A DNA stretch of 64,000 nt from contig NZ_JBHEQA010000001.1 in the NCBI RefSeq assembly GCF_043678055.1, forward strand, positions 1,240,001-1,304,000, read 5' to 3'. The notes under the pieces were generated by a model. That model saw nothing but the letters and a program-made list of their open reading frames with translations. It was not told where the DNA came from and made no database searches. The number at the start of each line of letters is the position of its first letter. Within the stretch, counting starts at the first letter, position 1. A program made the translations under genes and the position numbers. Of this stretch, positions 53,724 through 63,400 are shown piece after piece. Origin of the DNA: Spongiimicrobium salis. GTDB lineage: Bacteria; Bacteroidota; Bacteroidia; Flavobacteriales; Flavobacteriaceae.

Positions 53724-54134
53724 ATGTATCCTGCAGAATTAGTAAAACCTATGAGAGAAGACCTGGCATCTGCCGGTTTTCAAGAATTATATACGGCTGA
53801 GGAAGTCGAAAATGCTGTCAATAAAGAAGGAACCACTTTGGTGGTTGTAAACTCCGTATGTGGATGTGCCGCCGCCAATGCCCGGCCTGCCGCTAAATTG
53901 AGCCTTCAAAACGATAAAACCCCTTCTACTTTGGCCACGGTATTTGCCGGAGTGGATTATGAGGCGGTAGATACGGCTAGAAATTTGATGATTCCTTTTC
54001 CTCCATCTTCCCCGAGCATGGCGCTCTTTAAAGACGGTGAGTTGGTGCACATGATCGAACGCCATCATATTGAGGGAAGACCGGCCGAAATGATTGCTGA
54101 AAACCTAATGGAAGCGTATAACGAATTCTGCTAA
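53724..54134 (+). CDS. Bacilliredoxin (BrxA/BrxB, YphP/YqiW family)
   Basis: 136 residues from ATG 53724 (MYPAELVKPMREDLASAGF); a TTG at 53703 is not needed. Thioredoxin-like fold with the CGC active site in NSVCGCAAANARPAAK and FPPSSPSMALFKDGELVHMI. The family de-bacillithiolates proteins where bacillithiol is made; Flavobacteriia encode it widely. Hairpin terminator follows. Confidence 0.93.
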   Translation: MYPAELVKPMREDLASAGFQELYTAEEVENAVNKEGTTLVVVNSVCGCAAANARPAAKLSLQNDKTPSTLATVFAGVDYEAVDTARNLMIPFPPSSPSMALFKDGELVHMIERHHIEGRPAEMIAENLMEAYNEFC

Positions 54135-54179
54135 GCGTTCGTTTCAAGAAATCGCTAGATCCTATTAAAGATTATACCT

Positions 54180-54212
54180 AAAAACCATGCTGTAAAAGCG
54201 TGGTTTTTTATT
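54180..54212 (+). terminator. Terminator after the bacilliredoxin gene
   Basis: AAAAACCATGC and GCGTGGTTTTT pair (one G-U) and a T-rich tail follows. Confidence 0.75.
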
Positions 54213-54220
54213 TTTGCAAC

Positions 54221-54958
54221 ATGCAAAAACTTTTAGCACATCTCCTAACACCCATTTTCCTACTTTTCTTTGGATTGGTCCTCCTCGTATTTCATCCCAT
54301 CCAGTGGATTGCCTTCAATATTTTTGGTTATGAAATGCACAAACGAAGTGTGAGTTTATTAAACCTTTCCTTATTGCGATCTACCCATCTTGTAGGTACG
54401 CGATATCGCTTTAACAATCCACATAAGATTCCAACAGATAGACCATTGATCATTGTTGCCAACCACCAAAGCATGTACGATATCATTCCTATTATATGGT
54501 ATATGCGGGCACATCACCCTAAATTTGTGAGTAAAATAGAATTGGGAAAGGGCATTCCCAGCGTTTCCTATAATTTAAGACATGGCGGATCCGTATTGAT
54601 CGATAGGAAAGACAGTAGACAGGCCTTGGTGGAAATATCCAAATTGGGAAAATACATTGAAAAACATCAACGCAGTGCCGTTATTTTCCCCGAAGGCACC
54701 CGAAGTCGTACCGGGCATCCCAAGAAATTTCAGACTACTGGACTCAAGATATTAATGAAAAATGCCCCTTCGGCCTTGATCGTGCCCATCAGTATCAATA
54801 ATTCCTGGAAAATGCTCCGCTATGGTAAGTACCCTACTGGTGTAGGGAACCATCTTACTTTTGATGTCCACCCGCCCTTGGAAAATAATGGAAATATGGA
54901 GGAGCTTCTGATTGCAATAGAAACTCAAATACAGGAAGGTATAAACTCGTTTAAATGA
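54221..54958 (+). CDS. 1-acyl-sn-glycerol-3-phosphate acyltransferase (PlsC family)
   Basis: 245 residues from ATG 54221. N-terminal membrane helix (LLTPIFLLFFGLVLLVFHPI), HX4D catalytic motif in VANHQSMYDIIPI, and FPEGTRSRTG as the phosphate-binding motif. Makes phosphatidic acid from lysophosphatidic acid. The ATGA overlap with the HD-domain gene (54955) makes a two-gene operon. Confidence 0.92.
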   Translation: MQKLLAHLLTPIFLLFFGLVLLVFHPIQWIAFNIFGYEMHKRSVSLLNLSLLRSTHLVGTRYRFNNPHKIPTDRPLIIVANHQSMYDIIPIIWYMRAHHPKFVSKIELGKGIPSVSYNLRHGGSVLIDRKDSRQALVEISKLGKYIEKHQRSAVIFPEGTRSRTGHPKKFQTTGLKILMKNAPSALIVPISINNSWKMLRYGKYPTGVGNHLTFDVHPPLENNGNMEELLIAIETQIQEGINSFK

Positions 54959-55623
54959 ATCAAGATCCTATCATCTCAAAAACTATCGCCTTTGTAAAAA
55001 AAACTTTGGAAGGAGCCGAAGGCGGACACGATTGGTTTCATATTCAACGGGTTTATAACAACAGCCTACACATTGCCCAATACGAAAAGGTAGATACGTT
55101 AACCGTACAATTGGCTGCTTTGCTGCACGATATTGCAGATGCTAAATTTCACGATGGGGATGAAACCGTGGGTCCAAAAAAAGCGAAAGATTTTCTCAAT
55201 ACCATGGCTCTAGGTCAAGTTTGTATTGACCATGTAGTACAGATCATTGAAAACATTTCATTTAAATCTAGCTTGGCTTCTCCCCAAGATACCCGTTCAA
55301 AATTCAGTTCCTTAGAACTAAAGGTCGTTCAAGATGCTGATCGATTGGATGCCATTGGGGCCATTGGTATCGCCAGGGCATTTAACTATGGCGGATTTAA
55401 GAACAGAGCATTATATGATCCGGAAATTGCCCCCGATTTGCATATGACCAAGGAAGCCTATAAAAAATCCACGGCGCCAACCATCAACCACTTTTATGAA
55501 AAACTCCTCTTGTTAAAGGATAAAATGAATACCGAAACAGGAAAGCAACTCGCCGCCGAACGCCATCGTTTCATGGAAGCATATCTCGATCAGTTTTATC
55601 GGGAATGGGAGGGCAATAGCTGA
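54955..55623 (+). CDS. HD-domain phosphohydrolase (YedJ-like)
   Basis: 222 residues. HD motif order: GGHDWFHIQRVYNNSLHIAQ (H), AALLHDIADAKFHDGDET (HD), VVQDADRLDAIGAIGIARAF (D). Matches YedJ/YpgQ-type HD hydrolases; some act on nucleotides. Translationally coupled to the PlsC gene by 4 bp, but a lipid role is unproven. Confidence 0.9.
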   Translation: MNQDPIISKTIAFVKKTLEGAEGGHDWFHIQRVYNNSLHIAQYEKVDTLTVQLAALLHDIADAKFHDGDETVGPKKAKDFLNTMALGQVCIDHVVQIIENISFKSSLASPQDTRSKFSSLELKVVQDADRLDAIGAIGIARAFNYGGFKNRALYDPEIAPDLHMTKEAYKKSTAPTINHFYEKLLLLKDKMNTETGKQLAAERHRFMEAYLDQFYREWEGNS

Positions 55624-55715
55624 ATAAATCTACCCCTCAAGAGCAGGAAAGCTGTACATCTTTGCGTTCATTTTTTTTGTAACTTCCAGTCGAGAATTAC
55701 AACAGCCAGCAAAAA

Positions 55716-57140
55716 ATGAAAAGAAGAACCTTTATTAAGAATACAGCGGCTTCTTCAGCCGTATTTTCCATTGTACCTAGTTTTGTTCTGGGAAAAAATC
55801 ATGTACCTCCCAGTGATACCTTATATGTTGGCGCCTTCGGTATCGGAGGTCGCGGCGGTGGCGTTATCCGGGAATTGACCAATACCGGAAAAGTAAAATT
55901 TGTGTCCTTTTGCGACGTGGATGAGCGTATGGTAGCCGGAAGCCGGGAATTGCACCCCAAAACAAAATTATATAAGGATTACAGAAAGGTCTATGACAAG
56001 CATTTAAGTGAGATGGACGCCATTATGGTAGCCACTCCAGATCATACGCATGCCACTATTGCCCTACCCTTTATGCGTGCAAAAAAACATGCCTATGTAG
56101 AAAAGCCTTTAACCCATAATATTCACGAAGCCCGATTGATGACCCGAGTGGCCCGGGAAAATGGTATTGTCACCCAAATGGGAAATCAAGGCGCTTCTGA
56201 TGATGGCAGCAGACAAGCTCGAGAATGGGTAGAATCTGGTGTTATAGGCAAAATTTATAAGGTAGATTGTTGGACCAACAGGCCGGTATGGCCTCAGGGT
56301 GTAAAAACACCGGTGGGAAAACAACGCGTTCCCAAGGAGCTGGATTGGGATCTTTGGCTAGGTCCTGCAGCCATGCGACCCTATAATGCCGCTTACCTTC
56401 CCTTCAAATGGCGAGGTTGGTGGGATTTTGGCACAGGAGCTTTGGGCGATATGGGCTGTCATATTATGGAAACCCCCTTTAGCGTCTTAGACCTTGGATA
56501 TCCTACCGAAGCCGAAGCCAGTTGTACCACTACTTGGGTGGGCGATTTTGTAGAAGCCGATTACAACGCTTCCTGCCCTCCTTCCTCTATAGTGCGTTTA
56601 AAGTTCAATACCGAAGCTCATGGCGATATTGCCTTGAATTGGTATGATGGGGGAATCAAACCCGATATTCCTGATGAATTAAAGGACGATGAAACCATTG
56701 GTAGCGGTGGTGGAGGAAGTATCTTTTATGGCACCAAAGGCATTCTGATTACCGACACCTATTCTCAAAATGCGCGCCTGGTCCCTTCCAAAAACATGGA
56801 GCTCTTTAATGCTCCCACACCGTATCTTCCACGAGTGGAGGGTAGCTTCCAAGGACACCAGAACAATTGGGTAGAAGGTTGTTTAAAAGGAACTTCGACC
56901 TCTTCGGATTTTGCCAAGGCAGGTCCATTAACGGAAGCCGTATTGATGGGGAACCTTGCCATTCGTGCTTATCAGTATAAAGTATTGAAAGAAGGGAAGA
57001 AAATAGGGGATTGGGATCCCTTTGGATATCCAGGTAGACGTAAACTCATTTGGGATGGTCCAAATATGAAAGTAACCAATTATGATAAAGCCAATGAATG
57101 GGTAAAGCGGGAGTACCGCAAGGGCTGGGAGCTATCTTAA
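55716..57140 (+). CDS. Exported Gfo/Idh/MocA-family oxidoreductase
   Basis: 474 residues. Twin-arginine-type signal MKRRTFIKNTAASSAVFSIV; then Rossmann VGAFGIGGRGGGVIRELTNT, EKPLTHNIHEARLMTRVARE and a C-terminal domain with WRGWWDFGTGALGDMGCHIM. Secreted Gfo/Idh enzymes in Bacteroidota carry bound NAD(H); several process glycosides by transient C3 oxidation (as in GH109). A glycoside hydrolase-like role outside the cytoplasm is possible. Single gene, terminator follows. Confidence 0.9.
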   Translation: MKRRTFIKNTAASSAVFSIVPSFVLGKNHVPPSDTLYVGAFGIGGRGGGVIRELTNTGKVKFVSFCDVDERMVAGSRELHPKTKLYKDYRKVYDKHLSEMDAIMVATPDHTHATIALPFMRAKKHAYVEKPLTHNIHEARLMTRVARENGIVTQMGNQGASDDGSRQAREWVESGVIGKIYKVDCWTNRPVWPQGVKTPVGKQRVPKELDWDLWLGPAAMRPYNAAYLPFKWRGWWDFGTGALGDMGCHIMETPFSVLDLGYPTEAEASCTTTWVGDFVEADYNASCPPSSIVRLKFNTEAHGDIALNWYDGGIKPDIPDELKDDETIGSGGGGSIFYGTKGILITDTYSQNARLVPSKNMELFNAPTPYLPRVEGSFQGHQNNWVEGCLKGTSTSSDFAKAGPLTEAVLMGNLAIRAYQYKVLKEGKKIGDWDPFGYPGRRKLIWDGPNMKVTNYDKANEWVKREYRKGWELS

Positions 57141-57168
57141 AATCCCGGACCACCACTATGAATACATA

Positions 57169-57201
57169 AAAAACCCGAAAAGGAATCTTCTTTTCGGGTT
57201 T
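57169..57201. terminator. Bidirectional terminator
   Basis: AAACCCGAAAAG and CTTTTCGGGTTT pair; it lies between the convergent Gfo/Idh and DUF1801 genes. Confidence 0.8.
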
Positions 57202-57223
57202 CGCTTTAGATGGGAATTAAGGT

Positions 57224-57661
57224 TTATTTTTTGATTTTAGAAATGGTTTGTCCCGTAGATAACTCATGGGGTTTTGCATCTTCCTTGGCCAAGGCGATAG
57301 CCTCATAGAGAAGTCCTTCCACCTCAGGATTCGCATAGTCCGAAACGGTTTTTATGGGAATATGGCGCATCCATTTTCCAGTTCCTTTAAGAAGTCCAGC
57401 CGTATCCGATAATAAAGTTCCTTTGGAAAAAGCCAAATTTAAATGTTGTGTATAGATCGGTATCATGCAAAAGGCATCCCCCATTTTTTCGGTAACCGTA
57501 TATAAAGAAGTAAGGGCATGGGTATGGTACAGCAATTCCGTACTTTCGGGGCACAGCGACAAAATATAGCTTCGTAAACCCTTATAAAGATCGATCACGT
57601 TTTGGTCTTTGTATTTCAGATGGTACAAAAAATCAGGATGTATGGGTCGTTCTATAGACAT
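57224..57661 (-). CDS. DUF1801 domain protein
   Basis: 145 residues, soluble: IHPDFLYHLKYKDQNVIDLY, LSLCPESTELLYHTHALTSL, QHLNLAFSKGTLLSDTAGLL, KWMRHIPIKTV. DUF1801 is a small alpha/beta family of uncertain function (YdhG-like); the strand LxL/GAxL pattern and the HIP motif agree. Single gene. No sign of transfer within the ORF, though repeats begin 60 bp upstream. Confidence 0.8.
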   Translation of the reverse strand: MSIERPIHPDFLYHLKYKDQNVIDLYKGLRSYILSLCPESTELLYHTHALTSLYTVTEKMGDAFCMIPIYTQHLNLAFSKGTLLSDTAGLLKGTGKWMRHIPIKTVSDYANPEVEGLLYEAIALAKEDAKPHELSTGQTISKIKK

Positions 57662-57719
57662 TGGTTGTGGTTTTTACTTTTTTTCTGGAATAACGCTAAG
57701 GGGCTACAACTACTAAGAT

Positions 57720-58171
57720 AATTAAAAGATACCGGTCATTCCATGCATGCTCAGAGAGGTTTACAATTTCGCACGATAGATCCATATCCAATCCTCATCC
57801 CTCATTCCTAAAAAAACACCCCTAAAGCCCCCTCAAGGGGACAGTATTTTATATGCAATGCCTTTTGTCACTTCGAGGGTTTCTTAGACAAACCTAGTGA
57901 TTCTAAAAATGTATCGAGAAGTCTGTGCAATTGAATAGCTGTCAGGTCGAGCACACCTGCCTGTCGGCAGACAGGGTCAAGACCTCTTCAGATGTCATCA
58001 TATAAAAACTTCTCGACTGCGCTCGAAGAGACAAAAACCGTCTTGTTCATCCCTCAAACCCAATCCCTCACACCAAAAAAACACCCCTAAAGTCCCCTCA
58101 AGGGGACAGTATTTTATATGCAATGCCTTTTGTCACTTCGAGGGTTTCTTAGACAAACCTAGTGATTCTAA
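57720..58171. repeat. Dispersed repeat block before the assembly gap
   Basis: Gene-free. It contains a degenerate REP half (57757-57775), CCCCTCAAGGGG copies at 57787-57843 and 58050-58109, and a TTCGAGGGTTTCTTAGACAA ... TGTATCGAGAAGT ... CTTCTCGACTGCGCTCGAAG unit between them. The text from 57845 (GTATTTTATATGCAATG) repeats nearly exactly from 58111, so the block is a tandem duplication with a period of about 266 bp. Confidence 0.85.
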
Positions 58172-58269
58172 NNNNNNNNNNNNNNNNNNNNNNNNNNNNN
58201 NNNNNNNNNNNNNNNNNNNNNNNNNNNNNNNNNNNNNNNNNNNNNNNNNNNNNNNNNNNNNNNNNNNNN
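58172..58269. other. Assembly gap (98 N)
   Basis: A run of 98 N inside the tandem repeat. Flanks TTCTAA and AAAAATGTATC correspond to a continuous TTCTAAAAATGTATC in the complete unit at 57901-57914, so the real gap may be zero or a whole number of repeat units. Confidence 0.95.
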
Positions 58270-58555
58270 AAAAATGTATCGAGAAGTCCGTGCAATTGAA
58301 TAGCTGTCAGGTCGAGCGCAGTCGAGACCTCTTCAGATGTCATCATATAAAAACTTCTCGACTGCGCTCGAAGAGACAAAAACCGTCTTGCTCATCCCTC
58401 ACACCCAATCCCTCATACCTAAAAAACACCCCTAAGGTCCCCTCAAGGGGACAATCTGTAAATGCAATGCTAGGTCACTTCAAGGTTTTTTTAGATGAAC
58501 ACAGTGAAGCTAAAAATGTATCGAGAAGCTTTTGCAACTTCATAGCACAAAACCT
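58270..58555. repeat. Dispersed repeat block after the assembly gap
   Basis: Continues the tandem unit: ATGTATCGAGAAGT, CTGTCAGGTCGAGCGCAGTC, CTTCTCGACTGCGCTCGAAG, then a CCCCTCAAGGGG copy (58393-58453) and a further degenerate unit up to the radical SAM stop. No gene. Confidence 0.8.
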
Positions 58556-58558
58556 ACT

Positions 58559-59632
58559 TCAAAACAATCGCATTTGTCCATCTTTATACGCCTCATGTAA
58601 ATCGCAATTTAATTTGGGAAAATGCCTGTCCTTAAAATAAGTCTGTTTAGCCAAACGCATCATCGCATGCAGGTGTTCCGCTATTTTACCATCCCCTCTA
58701 AGTCTACTCCCAAAGCGACTGTCATTCAATTGTCCCCCGTGGCATGCTTCAATCTGATGCAACACCTTATCTGCCTTATCCGGTAATGTTTTTTTTATCC
58801 AATCTGTAAAGATATGTCCAATGGCGCCATTGAGTCGTACAATGGTAAAGGCCAAAGATACCGCCCCTTCTTCTGCCACTGTCTTGGCCAAGGGCAACAC
58901 TTCATGACTATTGATACCGGGAATGATCGGGGCCAACATCGCATTTACCGGAATATCATGTTCAGATAAGGTTTTTATAGTTTCCAGGCGTTTTTTAATT
59001 GTTGTGGTGCGGGGTTCTAGAATTCTCCTGGTTTTTTCGGACAGGGAAGTGACCGAGATATTCACACCTACCAAGCCAAAATTGCCCAGCTCTTTCAGAA
59101 TATCCAAATCGCGCAGCACTAATGCATTTTTAGTAATAATCCCAACCGGATGTCGGTATTTCAAAAAAACTTCCAGACAAGCTCTTGTAATTTTAAACTG
59201 CTGTTCCGCAGGCTGATAGCAATCTGTATTTCCAGATAGCACAATTGTATTGGCTTTCCACCGCTTACTCTTCAGTTTTTCCTCCAATAGTTTCGGGGCA
59301 TCCTTTTTAATCAGAATACGGCGTTCAAAATCCAACCCCGCACTATAACCCCAATATTCATGGGTATTGCGGGCATAGCAATAAATACAGCCGTGTTCAC
59401 AGCCTTGATACGGATTCATGGAGTAGGGCATTCCGATATCCGGACTGGTCACTTTGTTGACAATAGTCTTGGGAAAAATTGGGATATATTGCGTCCTATT
59501 GCTCTCTGCCAATTCCCCTTCTACCCTACAATACTCCAAAAAATCATCCCGGGCTTCATGCAGGTGTTGTAGAAATTTATTTGGGGTATTTTCCTGGGCT
59601 CCCCGACCTTTGATATAGTGTTCTTTTTTCAT
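58559..59632 (-). CDS. PA0069-family radical SAM protein (SplB-like)
   Basis: 357 residues. The 4Fe-4S motif CEHGCIYCYAR (CxxxCxxC) stands near residue 85 after YIPIFPKTIVNKVTSPD and MPYSMNPYQGCEHGC. Later TIVLSGNTDCYQPAEQQFKI, ITKNALVLRDLDILKEL and the APIIPGINSHEVLPL stretch fit PA0069-type proteins, relatives of spore photoproduct lyase of unknown reaction. Isolated between repeat blocks on both sides. Confidence 0.9.
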   Translation of the reverse strand: MKKEHYIKGRGAQENTPNKFLQHLHEARDDFLEYCRVEGELAESNRTQYIPIFPKTIVNKVTSPDIGMPYSMNPYQGCEHGCIYCYARNTHEYWGYSAGLDFERRILIKKDAPKLLEEKLKSKRWKANTIVLSGNTDCYQPAEQQFKITRACLEVFLKYRHPVGIITKNALVLRDLDILKELGNFGLVGVNISVTSLSEKTRRILEPRTTTIKKRLETIKTLSEHDIPVNAMLAPIIPGINSHEVLPLAKTVAEEGAVSLAFTIVRLNGAIGHIFTDWIKKTLPDKADKVLHQIEACHGGQLNDSRFGSRLRGDGKIAEHLHAMMRLAKQTYFKDRHFPKLNCDLHEAYKDGQMRLF

Positions 59633-59740
59633 TTATTGGATTTATTCCAAATATATGGATTATATCCAATAGATATTATTTGTTTTATTGAAATTTGGAG
59701 AATTTAACTTGTCTTATTTTTTCAGGATTCAACGGTATAC

Positions 59741-60115
59741 CCAATCTCTGGCATCTAATCCCTCATACCTCAAAAAAATACTCCTAAAGTCCACTCAAGG
59801 GGACAATACCTTAAAACGAAAGTCATAGTCAGTTCGAGTGATTTCTTTTTCTAAAAGAGAAAAAGAAATTGTATCGAGAACCCAAGTCTCTTTCTGCTAA
59901 AAAGTTCTCGATACATTTGATTTTCGGATATGCCATCCAAAAATCAAACACTCGAACTGACATCTGTAGCTCAGCGAAGTTTACAATCTACTTTTTATCA
60001 TCCCTTGAAAACATCTACCTTGCATCTCCAAGATAGGTCTCGACTGCGCCTACTTGCCGTCAGGCAGGCTCGACCTGACACCTCGCTCTGCGAAGTTTGC
60101 AACTTCGCAGCATAA
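59741..60115. repeat. Dispersed repeat block upstream of the RHS-like gene
   Basis: Gene-free. Contains a degenerate CCCCTCAAGGGG copy (59741-59805, reading CCACTCAAGGGG), the nested inverted repeat at 59829-59960 (outer TCAGTTCGAGTG/CACTCGAACTGA, inner GTATCGAGAAC/GTTCTCGATAC at 59871-59881 and 59904-59914), TTGCCGTCAGGCAGGCTCGA (60053-60072), and a perfect REP palindrome with arms TGCGAAGTT and AACTTCGCA (60089-60109). Confidence 0.8.
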
Positions 60116-60274
60116 ACCTCATCCCTGAAAAAGCATCGGCCTAATTTCTATAGTTAAGTTGTTTACTAACAGATAATTAAGAGTATTTTTTATATGTAAT
60201 GAGCAATAAGATTACAATAGCTTAAGGATAAAATAATCTTTTATATAAAATATACTGCATTTGTATCGAATTTT

Positions 60275-60290
60275 TACTTAATTTTGTAAA
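60275..60290 (+). promoter_or_regulatory. Possible -7 element for the RHS-like gene
   Basis: TAATTTTG in ACTTAATTTTGTAAAC fits TAnnTTTG; TTG stands 15 bp upstream, a little short. It would give a leader of about 200 bases. The leader (60300-60491) holds no convincing ORF. Confidence 0.4.
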
Positions 60291-60491
60291 CAACCAAACC
60301 ATAAAGCTCATGATGCGATATCGATTCTCCATCTTCTGAGTCCCCTTCCGGACCATATCAGAAAGATTCCCGTTACAGTATGACATTTCCCCAGAACCCA
60401 TCCAACCTGCTCCTTAAGGGAAGTTCCCTCCTTCCTCCCTATGGTCAGTTTTTGCCTTTTGGCAAGCAAAATCTTATAAAATAGTAACACT

Positions 60492-63400
60492 ATGCGAAAA
60501 AAAATCTATCCGTTCCTATCCTTTCTACTTCTTTTTTTGGGCACTTCTAAAGTCACTGCCCAAGAATTGCCCAATATTGTTCCCTTATCTCCCGAGGTAG
60601 GGAGCATTGCCAAATTCACAGAAGTCCCTGTATCCCATTATACAGGGGTCCCAAATATCAGTATCCCCATTACCTCTTTAAAAGGAAGAACCCTAGAAGT
60701 TCCCGTAAGCTTGAGTTATCATGCTGGGGGTCATAAAGTAGAAGAGATTGCTTCCTGGATAGGTTTGGGGTGGAATTTAAACGTTGGTGGTCAAATCTCA
60801 AGGACCGTGAGGCAGATAGGGGACGATAGTAGGGATGGTTACTTGTTTAGTGATGTCTTGGTCACAGATCTACCAGGCATGACCTATGACGAACTCAACA
60901 TTATCCTTTCTAACGCTGCAACATTGAACCGCCCCGATCTTGCTCCAGATGAGTTCAATTTTAGTTTTATGGGATATTCCGGCAGGTATTACTTTAACCA
61001 GAACCGATCTGCGAACAACCCTTATGGGGAACTCGTACAATTTCCCAAAAGCGATTTGAAGATAGAGCCCATTTTTTCCGGTTATACCATTATACAATGG
61101 AAAATAACTACTCCCGATGGAACAGAATATCTATTCGGGGGAGTCAATGCATACGACACTGTAGACTCTTCCCGGTCGTATACAAGTGATACCCAGAGTA
61201 TACCACAACCCACAACCGAGAATCCTACAAATCTTGACCATATCACCTCCTGGAAATTGATCCGCATAAAAAGTATTGCCAACGATATCATCACCTTTCA
61301 TTATGAATCCATAAACTATGATACCTGCAGTCCTTTCCAGGAAACATTTCTTACAACAAGGGGTTTACAACTTTCACAATCTAAGACCACCGGGACCAAC
61401 AGCAAAATAAGTGAAATCCGTTCCGCCAATGGAACGATTAGGTTCAACAGGGAATTTACAAAAAGGGAAGATCTGAATTATGACCATGCCCTAAAGAGTA
61501 TTGTTTTAAGTGACAACACTGGAAATCTCATCGATCGAATAGAACTGGTCCATAGTTATTTCCAAAGTGAGCGCCCAACGCAAGTGTACCAATTATGTGA
61601 TGGGACCAGTACCCACACGGACAGTAACGGAAACTATCCCTACAACGAGGAGATCAGTAAACGCTTGAAATTGGAGGAAGTCCGCTTTTTAGGCAACCAA
61701 CCTTCCTTAACAGATAATTACAGCTATAAACTGGAATACAATACCACGGCCTTGCCCCATAGATTATCAAAATCACAAGATTATTGGGGGTACTACAACG
61801 GAGAGGACAATGCTTACCTCATTCCGAGCATGCCTTATAGAGTAGGTCCCGGAATAAATTATTACGAGGGAGCGAACAGGCAAATAAAACCACAGTATAC
61901 CCAAGCCAATATGTTAACAAAAATCATCTATCCCGAAGGTGGATTTACCACTTTTGGCTATGAGAACAATGCGGTGGATGAAACCTTCAACTATCCAGGC
62001 AGCAGTATTATCTCCGAACCAACGATACCCGGCAGTTTTGGCCTACTTTCCAGTCGGGATGCCTCCTCAAATTGTAACAACAACCAGGTCATTAATGGGG
62101 ATTTCACCATACCGGACGAGGTTCAAGGCCTAATTTCTGCTACTTCATCCTCCAGCATCTTCGAAAATGGGGATTCTGACCTGCCCATAGATGGACAAGA
62201 AATATACTTTAGGATAAAAAAATGTAATTCTCTGAACGGTTCCTCTACCTGCACCTATAGCGATACAGAAATAACCTATGTTCCCATTGGCCATGATAGA
62301 AGTTTTGAATTGTCCCCGGGAAAATATCGCTTGGAAATTGTAATCGATGTGCCATCCGGTGTCTGTCCCGAAAACGAGGATATCAGGGTGGATCTGTCAT
62401 GGAACTACCGAACGTTCCTCGACAAGAAACTGATCGGGGGCCTCAGGATAAAATCCATTACAAACTATGATAATACAGGACTACAGGCCACTAAAAGGAG
62501 CTATGCATATCGCAACGAAACGAACAAGGAATCAGGGTGGATCGCCAGTGTCCCCGTCTTTAAAAACGACCTGGTCATAGAGAGTCAAGGTGGCGGCCCT
62601 ATTCTGACCGAGAAATTACATTCAAATCATTATATTCCTTTTATCACCACACAAAATAACAATGTAGGCTATACCTATGTGACAGAAACCATAGAGGGAG
62701 ATGATACGGAAACCGATCCCGATCAGAAAAAAACCTATGAATACAGTTATTTAGGTTTTACTACCTCCTATCCCGGAGCGCCCGTTTATGGAGAATGGTT
62801 GAATGGCAGAGCCACCAAACAATCGTTTTTAGAGGCCGACGTTGCCAATAGCTCTCCTTTGGCTCCGGCCTATCGGGTAAAAAGAGAGCAAAGCAATGAA
62901 TACAACTACCTTTTTGGAGCCCAATCGGGAAGCTTATTCAATGTCACTTCCGATATGGTCCTAGGCTTTGATATCTACTTTAGGCCCACGGAATTGATCT
63001 CAAATTCCGTACAGGGTATCTTAGGGCAAATGTACTCTTTGGTCAATGGGGCTACCGTGACAAACAATACGATTGAGAAAGAACTTTTTTACGGACAGAA
63101 TAATGATACCATAGCGTACCTGAGAGAAACCACATACAGTTATAGGGACCTTTATCCTCATCTTTTCCCTATTCTTATGAACGAAAAAAATAGCGAGGGC
63201 AAGGAAACGGAAACTCGCTACTATTATCCAGGGGATACGGAGATAGCTTCCTATCCTTATGTAAATGAACTGATCGATCAACATAGGATTTCCCAGCCCG
63301 TTCGCACAGAAGTAACCGTTACGAAAAATGGGGCTCAATTGTCCAAAACCGATCTTCGTACCATTTTTAGGGATTGGGGAGATAATATTCTTCTGCCCGA

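Noticed and set aside
58149..58379. A 76-codon frame crossing the N run
   Set aside because: It includes about 33 undetermined residues and lies in a tandem repeat; it is an artefact.
57845..58555. Possible CRISPR-like array because of repeated blocks
   Set aside because: The period is about 266 bp with internal palindromes and no short regular repeat/spacer pattern or cas genes.
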